Shown piece by piece: positions 34,282 through 42,538 of a DNA stretch of 64,000 bases (within the stretch, counting starts at the first letter, position 1; the number at the start of each line of letters is the position of its first letter). Source of the DNA: Kribbella sp. VKM Ac-2569 (GTDB lineage Bacteria > Actinomycetota > Actinomycetes > Propionibacteriales > Kribbellaceae); assembly GCF_004216905.1 (NCBI RefSeq), contig NZ_SGXJ01000001.1:558001-622000 (forward strand), written 5' to 3'. Below the pieces are notes generated by a model. It saw only the letters and a program-made list of their open reading frames with translations. It did not search any database and was not told the origin of the DNA. A program made the translations under genes and the position numbers.

Positions 34282-35447
34282 TCGAGCCTCCGATCAATGA
34301 GTACGGCGCCCGCCTGGCGAAGGTCCGCGCCGTACTGGCCGAGCGTGGTCTGGGCGCGCTCGTGGTCAGCGATCCCGCGAACCTCTTCTACCTGACCGGG
34401 TACGATGCCTGGTCGTTCTACACGCCGCAGTGCCTGCTGGTTCCGGCCGAGGGCGACGTGCGGTTGTTCGCGCGGGCGATGGACGCGGCCGGAGCGTCGT
34501 ACACCTGCAACCTGCGTGCGGACCAGATCCACGGGTATCCCGAGCAGCTGGTACACCGGTCGGACGTCCATCCGTACGACTGGATCGCGAACGTCTGCCG
34601 CGAGCTGATCCCGGCGGGCGCCGATGTCGCGATCGAGAGCGACGCGCACTACTTCACCGCGCGCAGCTACCTTGCCCTCAGCAACGGTCTGCCCGGACGC
34701 CGGCTGGTCGACTCGGCCGAGCTGGTGAACTGGGTCCGGCTGGTCAAGTCGCCGTACGAGATCGGCCAACTGCGGATCGCCGGCCGGATCGCCGAGCAGG
34801 CGATGCGGACCGCGCTCGATCGGCTCCAGCCGGGTCGGCGGCAGTGCGACGTGGCCGCGGAGATCCTCGCCGCGCAGACGATCGGGACGCCCGAGCACGG
34901 CGGTGAGTACCCGGCGATCGTGCCGATGCTGCCGACCGGTGCCGCCGCCGGTACGCCGCACCTCACCTGGAGCGATCGTCCGTTTGTCGACAACGAGGCA
35001 ACCACGATCGAGCTGGCCGGCGTGTTCGGCCGGTACCACGCCCCGCTCGCCCGCACCGTGATGCTCGGCGACCCGCCGCGACGCATCCGCGAGACCGCGA
35101 AGATCGTTGCCGACGGCATGCAGGCCGCATTATCGGCAATCCGGCGAGGTGTCACCGGCGGCGCCGTGCACGCCGCCTTCAACGACGTGATCGCCGCGCA
35201 CGGCCTGGTGAAGGAATCCCGGATCGGGTACTCGATCGGTATCGGGTACCCGCCGGACTGGGGTGAACGCACCGTCAGCCTGCGGCCCGAGGAGACCACC
35301 GTGCTGACCGCGGGAATGGCGTTCCACCTCATCCTCGGGATGTGGATGGACGGCTGGGGCTACGAGCTGTCCGAGCCCGTGGTGGTCGCCGCCGACGGAG
35401 TGGAAAGACTGACCGGTCTGTCCCACGAACTGACGATCAGGAGGTAG
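34278..35447 (+). CDS. M24-family hydrolase, ectoine hydrolase (DoeA/EutD)-like
   Basis: 389 residues, ATG 34278. Creatinase N-terminal domain (about 1-150) and pita-bread domain (about 155-385). The blocks HGGEYPAIVPMLPTG, IELAGVFGRYHAPLARTV and GIGYPPDWGERTVSLRP are like DoeA, which opens the ectoine ring. As in creatinase-type members, the metal-binding Asp pair is not seen (TIELAGVFGRYH rather than an xDxG pattern), so a metal-free amidine or amide hydrolase is expected. The true substrate may be another cyclic amidine. Confidence 0.78.
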   Translation: MIEPPINEYGARLAKVRAVLAERGLGALVVSDPANLFYLTGYDAWSFYTPQCLLVPAEGDVRLFARAMDAAGASYTCNLRADQIHGYPEQLVHRSDVHPYDWIANVCRELIPAGADVAIESDAHYFTARSYLALSNGLPGRRLVDSAELVNWVRLVKSPYEIGQLRIAGRIAEQAMRTALDRLQPGRRQCDVAAEILAAQTIGTPEHGGEYPAIVPMLPTGAAAGTPHLTWSDRPFVDNEATTIELAGVFGRYHAPLARTVMLGDPPRRIRETAKIVADGMQAALSAIRRGVTGGAVHAAFNDVIAAHGLVKESRIGYSIGIGYPPDWGERTVSLRPEETTVLTAGMAFHLILGMWMDGWGYELSEPVVVAADGVERLTGLSHELTIRR

Positions 35448-35451
35448 TCCC

Positions 35452-36639
35452 TTGCCAGCACTCCCGTACGCCGCACGCGCCGCCGGACTGGTGGGTTCGG
35501 TGATCGACTCGAGTACGTCGCTGCTGCACAAGCAGACGCACGACATCGTCCGTTTCGCGATGGGATCACCCGCGGCCGAGGCGGTACCGGCGCAGATCCT
35601 GTCCGCGATCGCGGCCGACGAGCTGAGCCGGCCCTCGAGCTACGACTACGCCGCGACCGAGGGAGACCCGCCGTTGCACGCGGCGCTGCTGGAGATGCTG
35701 CGCGGGACCAGCGATGAGACGACCGCTGAACGGCTCACGATCACGGCCGGCGGCATGCAGGGCCTCGACCTGTTCTGCAAGATCTTCGTCGACCCGGGTG
35801 ATCTGGTCGTCGTCGAGTCGCCGACGTACACGAACGGCAGTGCGACCGCGCTCTCGTACGGCGCGGAACTGCTCGAGGTACCGGTCGACGACGACGGCAT
35901 GATTGTCGACGATCTACCACGGCTGCTGGACGGGCGGCGGCCGAAGGCGATCTACACGATCCCGACGTTCCAGAACCCGTCCGGTGCGACGCTCTCGCTC
36001 GAACGACGGCATCGCCTGCTGGAGCTGGCCCGGTCGTGGGGCTCGATGGTGATCGACGACGACCCGTACGGCCTGCTCCGGTTCGCGGGCGAGCCGCTTC
36101 CGACGCTGCGCGAACTCGGCGCGGGCGATCCGCTGGTCTTCGCCGTACGGACGTTCTCGAAGGTCGTCGCGCCGGGTCTGCGCGTCGGATGGGTCGACGC
36201 GGATCCCGAACTGCAGCAGCTGCTGATCAACGCGAAACAGGCGATGGACACCTGCACGAATCTGCCCGCACAGCGGCTGCTCACCGGGTTCCTGACCGGC
36301 GGGCATCTCGAGGAGCATCTCGTTCGGCAGCGAGCGGCGTACAAACAGCGCAAGGAAGCGATGCGTGCCGCGCTGACCGAGCACTTCGGCGACATCGCGC
36401 ACTGGACCGATCCGGAAGGTGGCTTCTTCCTCTGGGTCACGCTGGAGAACGGCGTCAACGCCGAGGAACTGTTCGAACTCGCGCTGGCCGAAGGCGTCGC
36501 GTTCATCCCCGGCCCGGCCTTCTCTCCCACCGCCCGCTTCCAGAACGCCTTCCGCCTCTGCTTCGCCTCGACGCCCCCCGCCCGCATCCACGAAGGCATC
36601 ACCCGCCTCCGCCGAGCCACCGACAAACTCGCTCCCTAG
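35452..36639 (+). CDS. PLP-dependent aminotransferase, class I/II (2-aminoadipate/MocR-like fold)
   Basis: 395 residues from an unusual TTG start at 35452, preceded by a perfect AGGAGG seven bases upstream. PLP motifs: SPTYTNG, TIPTFQNPSGATLS, DDDPYGLLRF and the Schiff-base Lys in RTFSKVVAPGLRVGW. No N-terminal HTH, so it is an enzyme, not a MocR regulator. Last gene of the racemase-hydrolase-aminotransferase operon; its stop overlaps that of the convergent FAD/Fe-S gene. Confidence 0.88.
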   Translation: MPALPYAARAAGLVGSVIDSSTSLLHKQTHDIVRFAMGSPAAEAVPAQILSAIAADELSRPSSYDYAATEGDPPLHAALLEMLRGTSDETTAERLTITAGGMQGLDLFCKIFVDPGDLVVVESPTYTNGSATALSYGAELLEVPVDDDGMIVDDLPRLLDGRRPKAIYTIPTFQNPSGATLSLERRHRLLELARSWGSMVIDDDPYGLLRFAGEPLPTLRELGAGDPLVFAVRTFSKVVAPGLRVGWVDADPELQQLLINAKQAMDTCTNLPAQRLLTGFLTGGHLEEHLVRQRAAYKQRKEAMRAALTEHFGDIAHWTDPEGGFFLWVTLENGVNAEELFELALAEGVAFIPGPAFSPTARFQNAFRLCFASTPPARIHEGITRLRRATDKLAP

Positions 36640-39545
36640 CCGGGTGGCGTGGGGAGGGCTTCGGCCAGGAGTTGGGCCAGGTGGCGGGGGTGGCGGGGTG
36701 TGGCTTGGGAGATCTGGGTTCGGCAGCTGAAGCCGTCGGCCAGGACGGTGGTTGTCTCGGGCAACGACCGTACGGCGGGGAGCAGCGTGCGTTCACCGAC
36801 TGCTTTGGAGATCTCGTAGTGGTCGCGTTCGAAGCCGAAGTTGCCGGCGAGGCCGCAGCAGCCCGGGTCCGCGAGACCCGCCTCGATGCCGGCCGCTTCC
36901 ATCAGCTTGCGGTCGGCGTCGAAGCCGAGGACGGCGTGCTGGTGGCAGTGCGGTTGGACGAACGCCGCTCCCCCCACGTACGGCGGTTGCCAGCCGGACT
37001 CGGCGAGCAGCTCGGAGAACGTGCGGATGTTCGCGCCCGCCGACGCCGCAAGCGGGTTGTCGGCGAGGAGGGTGGGGGCGTCGTGGCGGAAGGCCGCCGT
37101 ACAGCTGGGTTCTAGGCCGACGATCGGCGTACCGGCTTGGAGGTGCGGAGCGAGTACGCGGAGGGACCGGTCGAGGACGCGGCGGGCGGTGGTGAGCTGG
37201 CCGGTCGAGATCCAGGTGAGGCCGCAGCAGACCGGCTTCGCGGGCAGGACAACCTCGTGCCCGGCGGCCTCCAGTACGGCGAGCGCGGCACGGCCGATCT
37301 CCGGCGCGAGGTAGTTCGTAAACGTATCCGGCCAAAGAACAACCCGCCGCCCACCAGCCGAAGATGGGCTGTTGCGGTGGGTGAACCAGTGTGTGAAGGT
37401 CTCCGTTGCGAAGGGCGGGACCTCCCGTTCGGCCGCGATTCCGCCGAGGCGCTTTGTCAGTTGCAGGCCGGCGAACCGGTTCGCGAGGCCCGGCGCTCGG
37501 GACGCAAGGCGCGACCACACAGGCAGCCAACCCATCGACCAGTGCGACAACGGCCGCGCCCACGGACGGCGCGCGTAGTGGTGATGAGTGAACTCGGCCT
37601 TGTACGTCGCCACGTCGACATTCACCGGGCAGTCCGACAGACATCCCTTGCACGACAGGCAAAGGTCCAGCCCGTCGCGTACCTCGGTCGACCGCCACCC
37701 GTCCGTGATCAGGTCACCCTGCAACATCTCCCACAACAGATGCGCCCGTCCACGCGTCGAGTGCACCTCGTCCCGCGTCACCTGGTAGCTGGGGCACATC
37801 ACACTGCCGGACGACTGCCGGCACTTCCCGATCCCCACGCACCGCCGCTGAGCCTGCGCGAAGTCGTGCTCATCGTCGGGATAGTCGAAGATTGTCAACA
37901 TTCTGCGATCCTTCGCCGGACCGTCGTGCCGGATCGCGAGGTCGAGCTGCGGCGGGTCGACAATCATGCCCGGGTTCAGCACGCCCGCCGGATCCCAGAT
38001 CCGCTTCAGCTCGCCAAGGAGCGCGACCCCGTCAGCGCCGTACATCCTGCTGAGCAGCTCCCCGCGCGCCCGCCCGTCACCGTGCTCGCCGGACACCGAA
38101 CCGCCGAGCTCGACCACCAGGTCCGCGGCCTGCTCGACGAACTCCCGGTACGTCGCGATCCCGCGCGCACTCAGCAGGTCGAAGTCGATCCGCATGTGCA
38201 TGCAGCCCTCGCCGAAATGCCCGTACGACGCACCCGACAGACCGTGCCGCCCGAGCAGCTCGTCGAGACCGCGCAGGTACGCGCCCAACCGCTCGGGTGG
38301 TACGGCGGCGTCCTCCCAACCGCCCCACGCCTCGGCTCCGTCCGCGCGCCGCGTCGCGAGGCCCGCGGCGTCCGTACGGCACCGCCACAGGACGGCCTGC
38401 GCCTTCGGGTCGGTCACCAGGGACGCGGTCGCGCCGGAATCACGCAGGTCCTCGAGCATCGCGCGGGCAGCCGACGCAGCGACCGTCTCGTCATCGCCGG
38501 CGATCTCGACCAGCAGCCAGGCGTTGCCGCTCGGGAGCCCGGCGTGGACCGCGGCGTCACGGACCTCCGTCGGCAGCCGGTCCACCAGTTCGTTGTTGAT
38601 GGACTCCATCGTGAGCGGCGCGTGCCGCAGCACGACCGGCACACAGTCGGCCGATGTGATCGAGTCGGCGAACCCGAGAACACACAAGACCTTTGCCTTG
38701 GGCAACTCAACGAGCTGGACCGTCGCCCGCAGCGTCGCGGCGAGACCGCCTTCGCTACCGGCCAGCAGACCGGCCACGTTGTACCCGTTCTCCGGCAGCA
38801 GCCGATGCAGCGCATAGCCGGAGATCTGCCGCGTGAACTGCCCGAACCGGCGGCGGATCAGCAACTCGTTCCGCCCTACGAAAGCCTGAAGCGCCCGATG
38901 CAACTCCCCCTCCCGACCCGGCCGAGCAGCCAGCTCCGCAAGCACAGCCTCCGGTGCGGTACCCGTGCTGATGCCGGAGTCGAGGGTCAGGCGGGTTGCG
39001 TCGGCGAGGATCACGTCCAGGGAGCGGAGGTTGTCGGCCGTGGTGCCCCAGGCGACCGAGTGCGCGCCGCAGGCGTTGTTGGCGATCATGCCGCCGAGGG
39101 TCGCGCGGCTTGCCGACGACGGGTCGGCGCCGAACGCCAGGCCGTGCGGTTTCGCGGCGGCCAGCAGATCGGTCAGTACGACGCCCGGCTCGACGACCGC
39201 CGTACGTGCCGAGGTGTCGATGCCGAGGATGCGATTCACGTGCCGGGACGTGTCGATGACGACGCCGCCGATCGCGTTGCCCGCCATCGACGTACCGCCG
39301 CCCCGCACCACCACCGGCGCCCCAGCCGCAGCAGTCAACGCAACAGCCGTCGCCAGGTCCTCGGCATCAGCTGGTACGACGACCAGGTCCGGCACCGCGC
39401 GGTAGTTCGACCCGTCCGCCGCGTACAGCGCCCGCGTTCCCCGATCGTCGCCGACCGCACCCCGGAGTTCCCGGCGCAGCGTGCCGGCCAGGCCCGCGGC
39501 GTCGTACGCGACGGAGCCGGTGCCGGGGCGCTCTGGGGTTAACAT
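36636..39545 (-). CDS. FAD-linked and [4Fe-4S] D-2-hydroxyacid dehydrogenase (YdiJ-like)
   Basis: 969 residues, ATG 39545. N-terminal FAD_binding_4 domain (VVVRGGGTSMAGNAIGG, ATLGGMIANNACGAHS), FAD-oxidase C domain (FGEGCMHMRIDFD, SGEHGDGRARGE), then a ferredoxin-like pair of cluster motifs (CVGIGKCRQSSGSVMCPS and CLSCKGCLSDCP) and CCG repeats (PVCCGLTW, DPGCCGLAGNFG). Same architecture as E. coli YdiJ, which oxidises D-2-hydroxyglutarate. It may act on the product of the island's NAD-linked D-hydroxyacid dehydrogenase. The start codon overlaps operator 2, so binding there should block transcription or initiation directly. Confidence 0.9.
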   Translation of the reverse strand: MLTPERPGTGSVAYDAAGLAGTLRRELRGAVGDDRGTRALYAADGSNYRAVPDLVVVPADAEDLATAVALTAAAGAPVVVRGGGTSMAGNAIGGVVIDTSRHVNRILGIDTSARTAVVEPGVVLTDLLAAAKPHGLAFGADPSSASRATLGGMIANNACGAHSVAWGTTADNLRSLDVILADATRLTLDSGISTGTAPEAVLAELAARPGREGELHRALQAFVGRNELLIRRRFGQFTRQISGYALHRLLPENGYNVAGLLAGSEGGLAATLRATVQLVELPKAKVLCVLGFADSITSADCVPVVLRHAPLTMESINNELVDRLPTEVRDAAVHAGLPSGNAWLLVEIAGDDETVAASAARAMLEDLRDSGATASLVTDPKAQAVLWRCRTDAAGLATRRADGAEAWGGWEDAAVPPERLGAYLRGLDELLGRHGLSGASYGHFGEGCMHMRIDFDLLSARGIATYREFVEQAADLVVELGGSVSGEHGDGRARGELLSRMYGADGVALLGELKRIWDPAGVLNPGMIVDPPQLDLAIRHDGPAKDRRMLTIFDYPDDEHDFAQAQRRCVGIGKCRQSSGSVMCPSYQVTRDEVHSTRGRAHLLWEMLQGDLITDGWRSTEVRDGLDLCLSCKGCLSDCPVNVDVATYKAEFTHHHYARRPWARPLSHWSMGWLPVWSRLASRAPGLANRFAGLQLTKRLGGIAAEREVPPFATETFTHWFTHRNSPSSAGGRRVVLWPDTFTNYLAPEIGRAALAVLEAAGHEVVLPAKPVCCGLTWISTGQLTTARRVLDRSLRVLAPHLQAGTPIVGLEPSCTAAFRHDAPTLLADNPLAASAGANIRTFSELLAESGWQPPYVGGAAFVQPHCHQHAVLGFDADRKLMEAAGIEAGLADPGCCGLAGNFGFERDHYEISKAVGERTLLPAVRSLPETTTVLADGFSCRTQISQATPRHPRHLAQLLAEALPTPPG

Positions 39546-39556
39546 TGTCGACAATC
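39543..39556. promoter_or_regulatory. Operator 2 (GntR-type palindrome), FAD/Fe-S dehydrogenase versus racemase 2
   Basis: CATTGTCGACAATC with a perfect 12-base palindrome ATTGTCGACAAT at 39544-39555. It overlaps the start codon of the minus-strand dehydrogenase and lies 35 bases ahead of the plus-strand racemase. The bases after it (CTACC) are shared with operator 3. Confidence 0.78.
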
Positions 39557-39590
39557 TACCTTTCGGACGATGGACCAGCCAGGAGGCCCG

Positions 39591-40319
39591 ATGGTCACGG
39601 TAGGACTCCTTTACCCCGGACACAGCGCGGAAGACGACTACCCGTCCCTGGAGGCGCGGCTCGACGGATCGGTGAAGCTTCCGGTCGTCATCACCTCGGT
39701 GGGCGAGGACGCGCATCGGGTGGACGCGCTCCTCGACCTCGGCCGGGCGGAGCGGCTCGCCGAAGGGGCCGCGGAGCTCAAGCCGGCACGGCCGGACTCG
39801 GTGATGTGGGCGTGTACCTCGGGCAGCTTCGTGTTCGGCCGGGAGGGTGCGAACATCCAGGCAGCCGGCGTGGCCCAGGCGCTCGGCGTACCGGCGTCCT
39901 CGACCTCGATCGCGTTCGTCGACGCGTGCCGGGCACTCGGCGTCAAGCGAGTCGCCGTCGCCGCGTCGTACCCGGAAGACGTCGCGCAGCACTTCGTCCG
40001 GTTCCTGACCATGGGCGGCGTCGACGTCGTGTCGATGGGCAGCAACGGGATCATCACCGCCGCCGAGGTCGGGACACTCGCACCCGAGCAGGTGATCGCG
40101 ATGGTGAAGGCGGCCGACCACCCGGACGCCGAGGCGGTCCTGGTGCCGGACACCGCGATGCACACGCTGGGGATCGTCGACGAACTGGAGGCCGCAGTCG
40201 GCAAACCGGTGCTGACCGCGAACCAGGTGACGGTCTGGAAGGGGCTCGAGTTGGCCGGGGCTGTACCCTCCTTGCCAGATCTGGGGACGTTGTTCGCCAC
40301 AAGGGGGAATTCGGAGTGA
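39591..40319 (+). CDS. Asp/Glu racemase-like protein, second paralogue
   Basis: 242 residues from ATG 39591 (AGGAGG just upstream; ATG 39570 is in frame). Related to the protein at 33526 (shared GKPVLTANQVT.W...LELAG). The first catalytic cysteine is kept (Cys75, WACTSGSFVFG), but the second position reads LVPDTAMHTL with Asp187 in place of Cys, so a two-cysteine racemase mechanism is not possible. It probably does different chemistry from its paralogue. Its stop overlaps the GntR start (GTGA). Confidence 0.78.
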   Translation: MVTVGLLYPGHSAEDDYPSLEARLDGSVKLPVVITSVGEDAHRVDALLDLGRAERLAEGAAELKPARPDSVMWACTSGSFVFGREGANIQAAGVAQALGVPASSTSIAFVDACRALGVKRVAVAASYPEDVAQHFVRFLTMGGVDVVSMGSNGIITAAEVGTLAPEQVIAMVKAADHPDAEAVLVPDTAMHTLGIVDELEAAVGKPVLTANQVTVWKGLELAGAVPSLPDLGTLFATRGNSE

Positions 40320-40966
40320 CCAGTTACATCGAGCCGCTGGCTCAGGAGTCGACGCCGAGCATCATCGCCGACAAACTGCGCAAGGCCATCGGCCACGGGG
40401 AGTTCAAGCCCGGCGCCCAGATCGTCGAGGCCGACCTGGCCCGCAAGCTGGGCGTCAGCCGCGGTCCGTTGCGGGAGGGCATGCAGCGCCTGACCCAGGA
40501 AGGGCTGTTGGTCTCGATCCGCAACCGCGGCCTGTTCGTCATCGACATGACGCCCGCGGACATACGCGACATGTACCTCGCCCGCGAGGCGATCGAGCGC
40601 GCCGCGGCCTTCAAGATCCTCCGCGACGGCGACTTCGAGACCGTCGGACTGGCCCTGCTCGCGATCGTCGACCAGATGGCGGCCGCCGAAGGCGATCCGG
40701 CCGCGGTCGGCGAGCTCGACATCGCGTTCCACGAGCTGCTCGTGCGGCTGGCCGACAGCCCCCGGCTGTTGCGGATGCATCAGACGTCCATCATCGAGAC
40801 GCGGATGTGCATCCACGCCCTGGAGGAGACGTACCTCGGCACCGACGCCCGCGCCATCGAGCACCAGAGGCTCGCCAACGCGATCCGGACCGGCGACGTC
40901 GCGCGCACCGACGAGCTCCTGAGCGCCCACATGGACGACGCCATAGAGCGCCTCGTCAACCGCTGA
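40316..40966 (+). CDS. GntR-family regulator, FCD (FadR-like) subfamily
   Basis: 216 residues from GTG 40316, coupled to racemase 2. N-terminal winged HTH (QIVEADLARKLGVSRGPLREGMQRLTQEGLL, about 15-70) and an all-helical FCD domain (about 85-210) with metal-ligand-type residues in ELDIAFHELLV and the final helices. FCD regulators usually bind organic acids. It is the only GntR regulator in the window and sits amid four matching palindromes, so it is the obvious candidate to bind them and to autoregulate through operator 2. Confidence 0.92.
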   Translation: MTSYIEPLAQESTPSIIADKLRKAIGHGEFKPGAQIVEADLARKLGVSRGPLREGMQRLTQEGLLVSIRNRGLFVIDMTPADIRDMYLAREAIERAAAFKILRDGDFETVGLALLAIVDQMAAAEGDPAAVGELDIAFHELLVRLADSPRLLRMHQTSIIETRMCIHALEETYLGTDARAIEHQRLANAIRTGDVARTDELLSAHMDDAIERLVNR

Positions 40967-40985
40967 GCCCCGCCCCTGGGCCCCG

Positions 40986-42458
40986 TCAGCTGACCGCGAT
41001 GCCGATGTACTTGGTTTCGAGGAACTCGTCGATCCCGACCGCGCCGCCCTCGCGGCCCAGCCCGGACTGCTTCACGCCCCCGAACGGCGCGGCGGGATTC
41101 GACACCACGCCCTGGTTCAGCCCGACCATCCCGGTCTCGATCGACTCCGCGACCCGGAGCGCGCGCCGCAGGTCGTTGGTGAACACGTACGCGACCAGCC
41201 CGTACTCCGTGTCGTTCGCCGCCCGCACGACCTCCTCCTCGGTGCTGAACGGCGTCAGCGGCGCGACCGGCCCGAAGATCTCCTGGTCCGCCATCGCCGC
41301 GTCCCGCGGGACGCCAGTGAGGACCGTCGGCGGGTAGAAGTACCCGTTACCTGCCGCAACCTCTCCCCCGGTGAGCACGGTCGCACCCCGTCCGACCGCG
41401 TCCGCCACCAGCGTCCGCACCTTCTCCCGGCCCGCCTCGTCGATCAGCGGGCCGACGTTCACACCCGGTTCGGTACCGCGCCCGACCGTCAGCTCGCCCA
41501 TCCGCTCCGCGAGCCGGCGCCCGAACTCGTCGATCACCGACTCGTGCACGAAGATCCGGTTGGCCGCCGTACAGGCCTCGCCCATGTTCCGCATCTTCGC
41601 CGCGATCGCGCCGGTCACCGCCTCGTCCAGGTCCGCGTCCTCGAACACCACGAACGGCGCGTTGCCGCCGAGCTCGAGGGACGTCCGCAGCACCTTCTCC
41701 GCGCACTGCTCGAGCAGGACCCGGCCGACCCGCGTGGACCCGGTGAATGACAGCTTCCGCGCCAGCCCGGATCGGATCAGCGGCTCCATCACGCCGCCCG
41801 CATCCATCGCGGTGACGCAGTTGACGGCTCCCGCGGGTACGCCGGCCTCAGCCAGGATCCCCATCAACGCCAGCATCGACAGCGGTGTCTGATGGGCGGG
41901 CTTGATGACGCTCGTGCAGCCGGCCGCGATCGCCGGGCCGAGCTTGCGGGTCCCCATCGCCATCGGGAAGTTCCACGGGGTGATCAGCAGACACGGGCCC
42001 ACCGGCTGCTTGGTGATCAGGAAGCGGGCGTTCCCGGCCGGCGCGGTCTGGTACCCGCCGTCGATCCGGACCGCCTCGCCCGCGAAGTGCCGGAAGAACT
42101 CGGCCGCGTACGCGATCTCGCCGCGAGCCTCGGCCAGCGGTTTCCCCATCTCCAGCGTCATCAGCAACGCGAGATCGTCGACGCGTTGCATCAACAGCTC
42201 GTACGCCGTCATCAGCATGTCGGACCGTTCGCGTGGCGACGTACGGGCGAAGTCCGGCTGGGCAGCGGCGGCTGCCTCGAGCGCGGCCCGCCCGTCCGCC
42301 GGTGACGCGTCGGCGACCGCGCAGAGCACCTCGCCGGTCGACGGATCGACGACGTCGAACGTCGCGCCGCGGGTCGCGTCGGTCCACTTCCCATCGATGA
42401 ACAGCCGCTTCTCGACGGCCTCGACCACCCTCGATTCGTCCACCCTCGACTGCTCCAT
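40986..42458 (-). CDS. gabD: NAD(P)-dependent aldehyde dehydrogenase, succinate-semialdehyde type
   Basis: 490 residues; ATG 42458 is preferred because GAAGGGG lies at good spacing (GTG 42464 is an alternative). Motifs: TPWNFPMAMGTRKLGPAIAAG, FTGSTRVGRVLL, LELGGNAPFVVFEDADLDEA (catalytic Glu) and NMGEACTAANRIFVHE (catalytic Cys). Closest in pattern to succinate/glutarate-semialdehyde dehydrogenases. Divergent from the class III aminotransferase across operator 3, so the pair forms a GABA-shunt-like or omega-amino-acid module. Confidence 0.88.
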   Translation of the reverse strand: MEQSRVDESRVVEAVEKRLFIDGKWTDATRGATFDVVDPSTGEVLCAVADASPADGRAALEAAAAAQPDFARTSPRERSDMLMTAYELLMQRVDDLALLMTLEMGKPLAEARGEIAYAAEFFRHFAGEAVRIDGGYQTAPAGNARFLITKQPVGPCLLITPWNFPMAMGTRKLGPAIAAGCTSVIKPAHQTPLSMLALMGILAEAGVPAGAVNCVTAMDAGGVMEPLIRSGLARKLSFTGSTRVGRVLLEQCAEKVLRTSLELGGNAPFVVFEDADLDEAVTGAIAAKMRNMGEACTAANRIFVHESVIDEFGRRLAERMGELTVGRGTEPGVNVGPLIDEAGREKVRTLVADAVGRGATVLTGGEVAAGNGYFYPPTVLTGVPRDAAMADQEIFGPVAPLTPFSTEEEVVRAANDTEYGLVAYVFTNDLRRALRVAESIETGMVGLNQGVVSNPAAPFGGVKQSGLGREGGAVGIDEFLETKYIGIAVS

Positions 42459-42496
42459 CTGCACCCCTTCACCGGCCTCGACAGCTGAGATAGGCT

Positions 42497-42510
42497 GATT
42501 GTCGACAATC
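42497..42510. promoter_or_regulatory. Operator 3 (GntR-type palindrome), divergent gabD/gabT promoter
   Basis: GATTGTCGACAATC, a perfect 14-base palindrome and the best copy in the window, in the 80-bp gap between aldehyde dehydrogenase and aminotransferase. The flank CTACC...TCCGACGA closely resembles the flank of operator 2. Confidence 0.8.
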
Positions 42511-42538
42511 TACCATCCGACGACTGGAGGGGAAGTCC

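Noticed and set aside
35452..36639. Reading the class I/II aminotransferase as a MocR/EnuR-type regulator
   Set aside because: There is no N-terminal HTH; the strong ribosome site places the start right at the enzyme domain.
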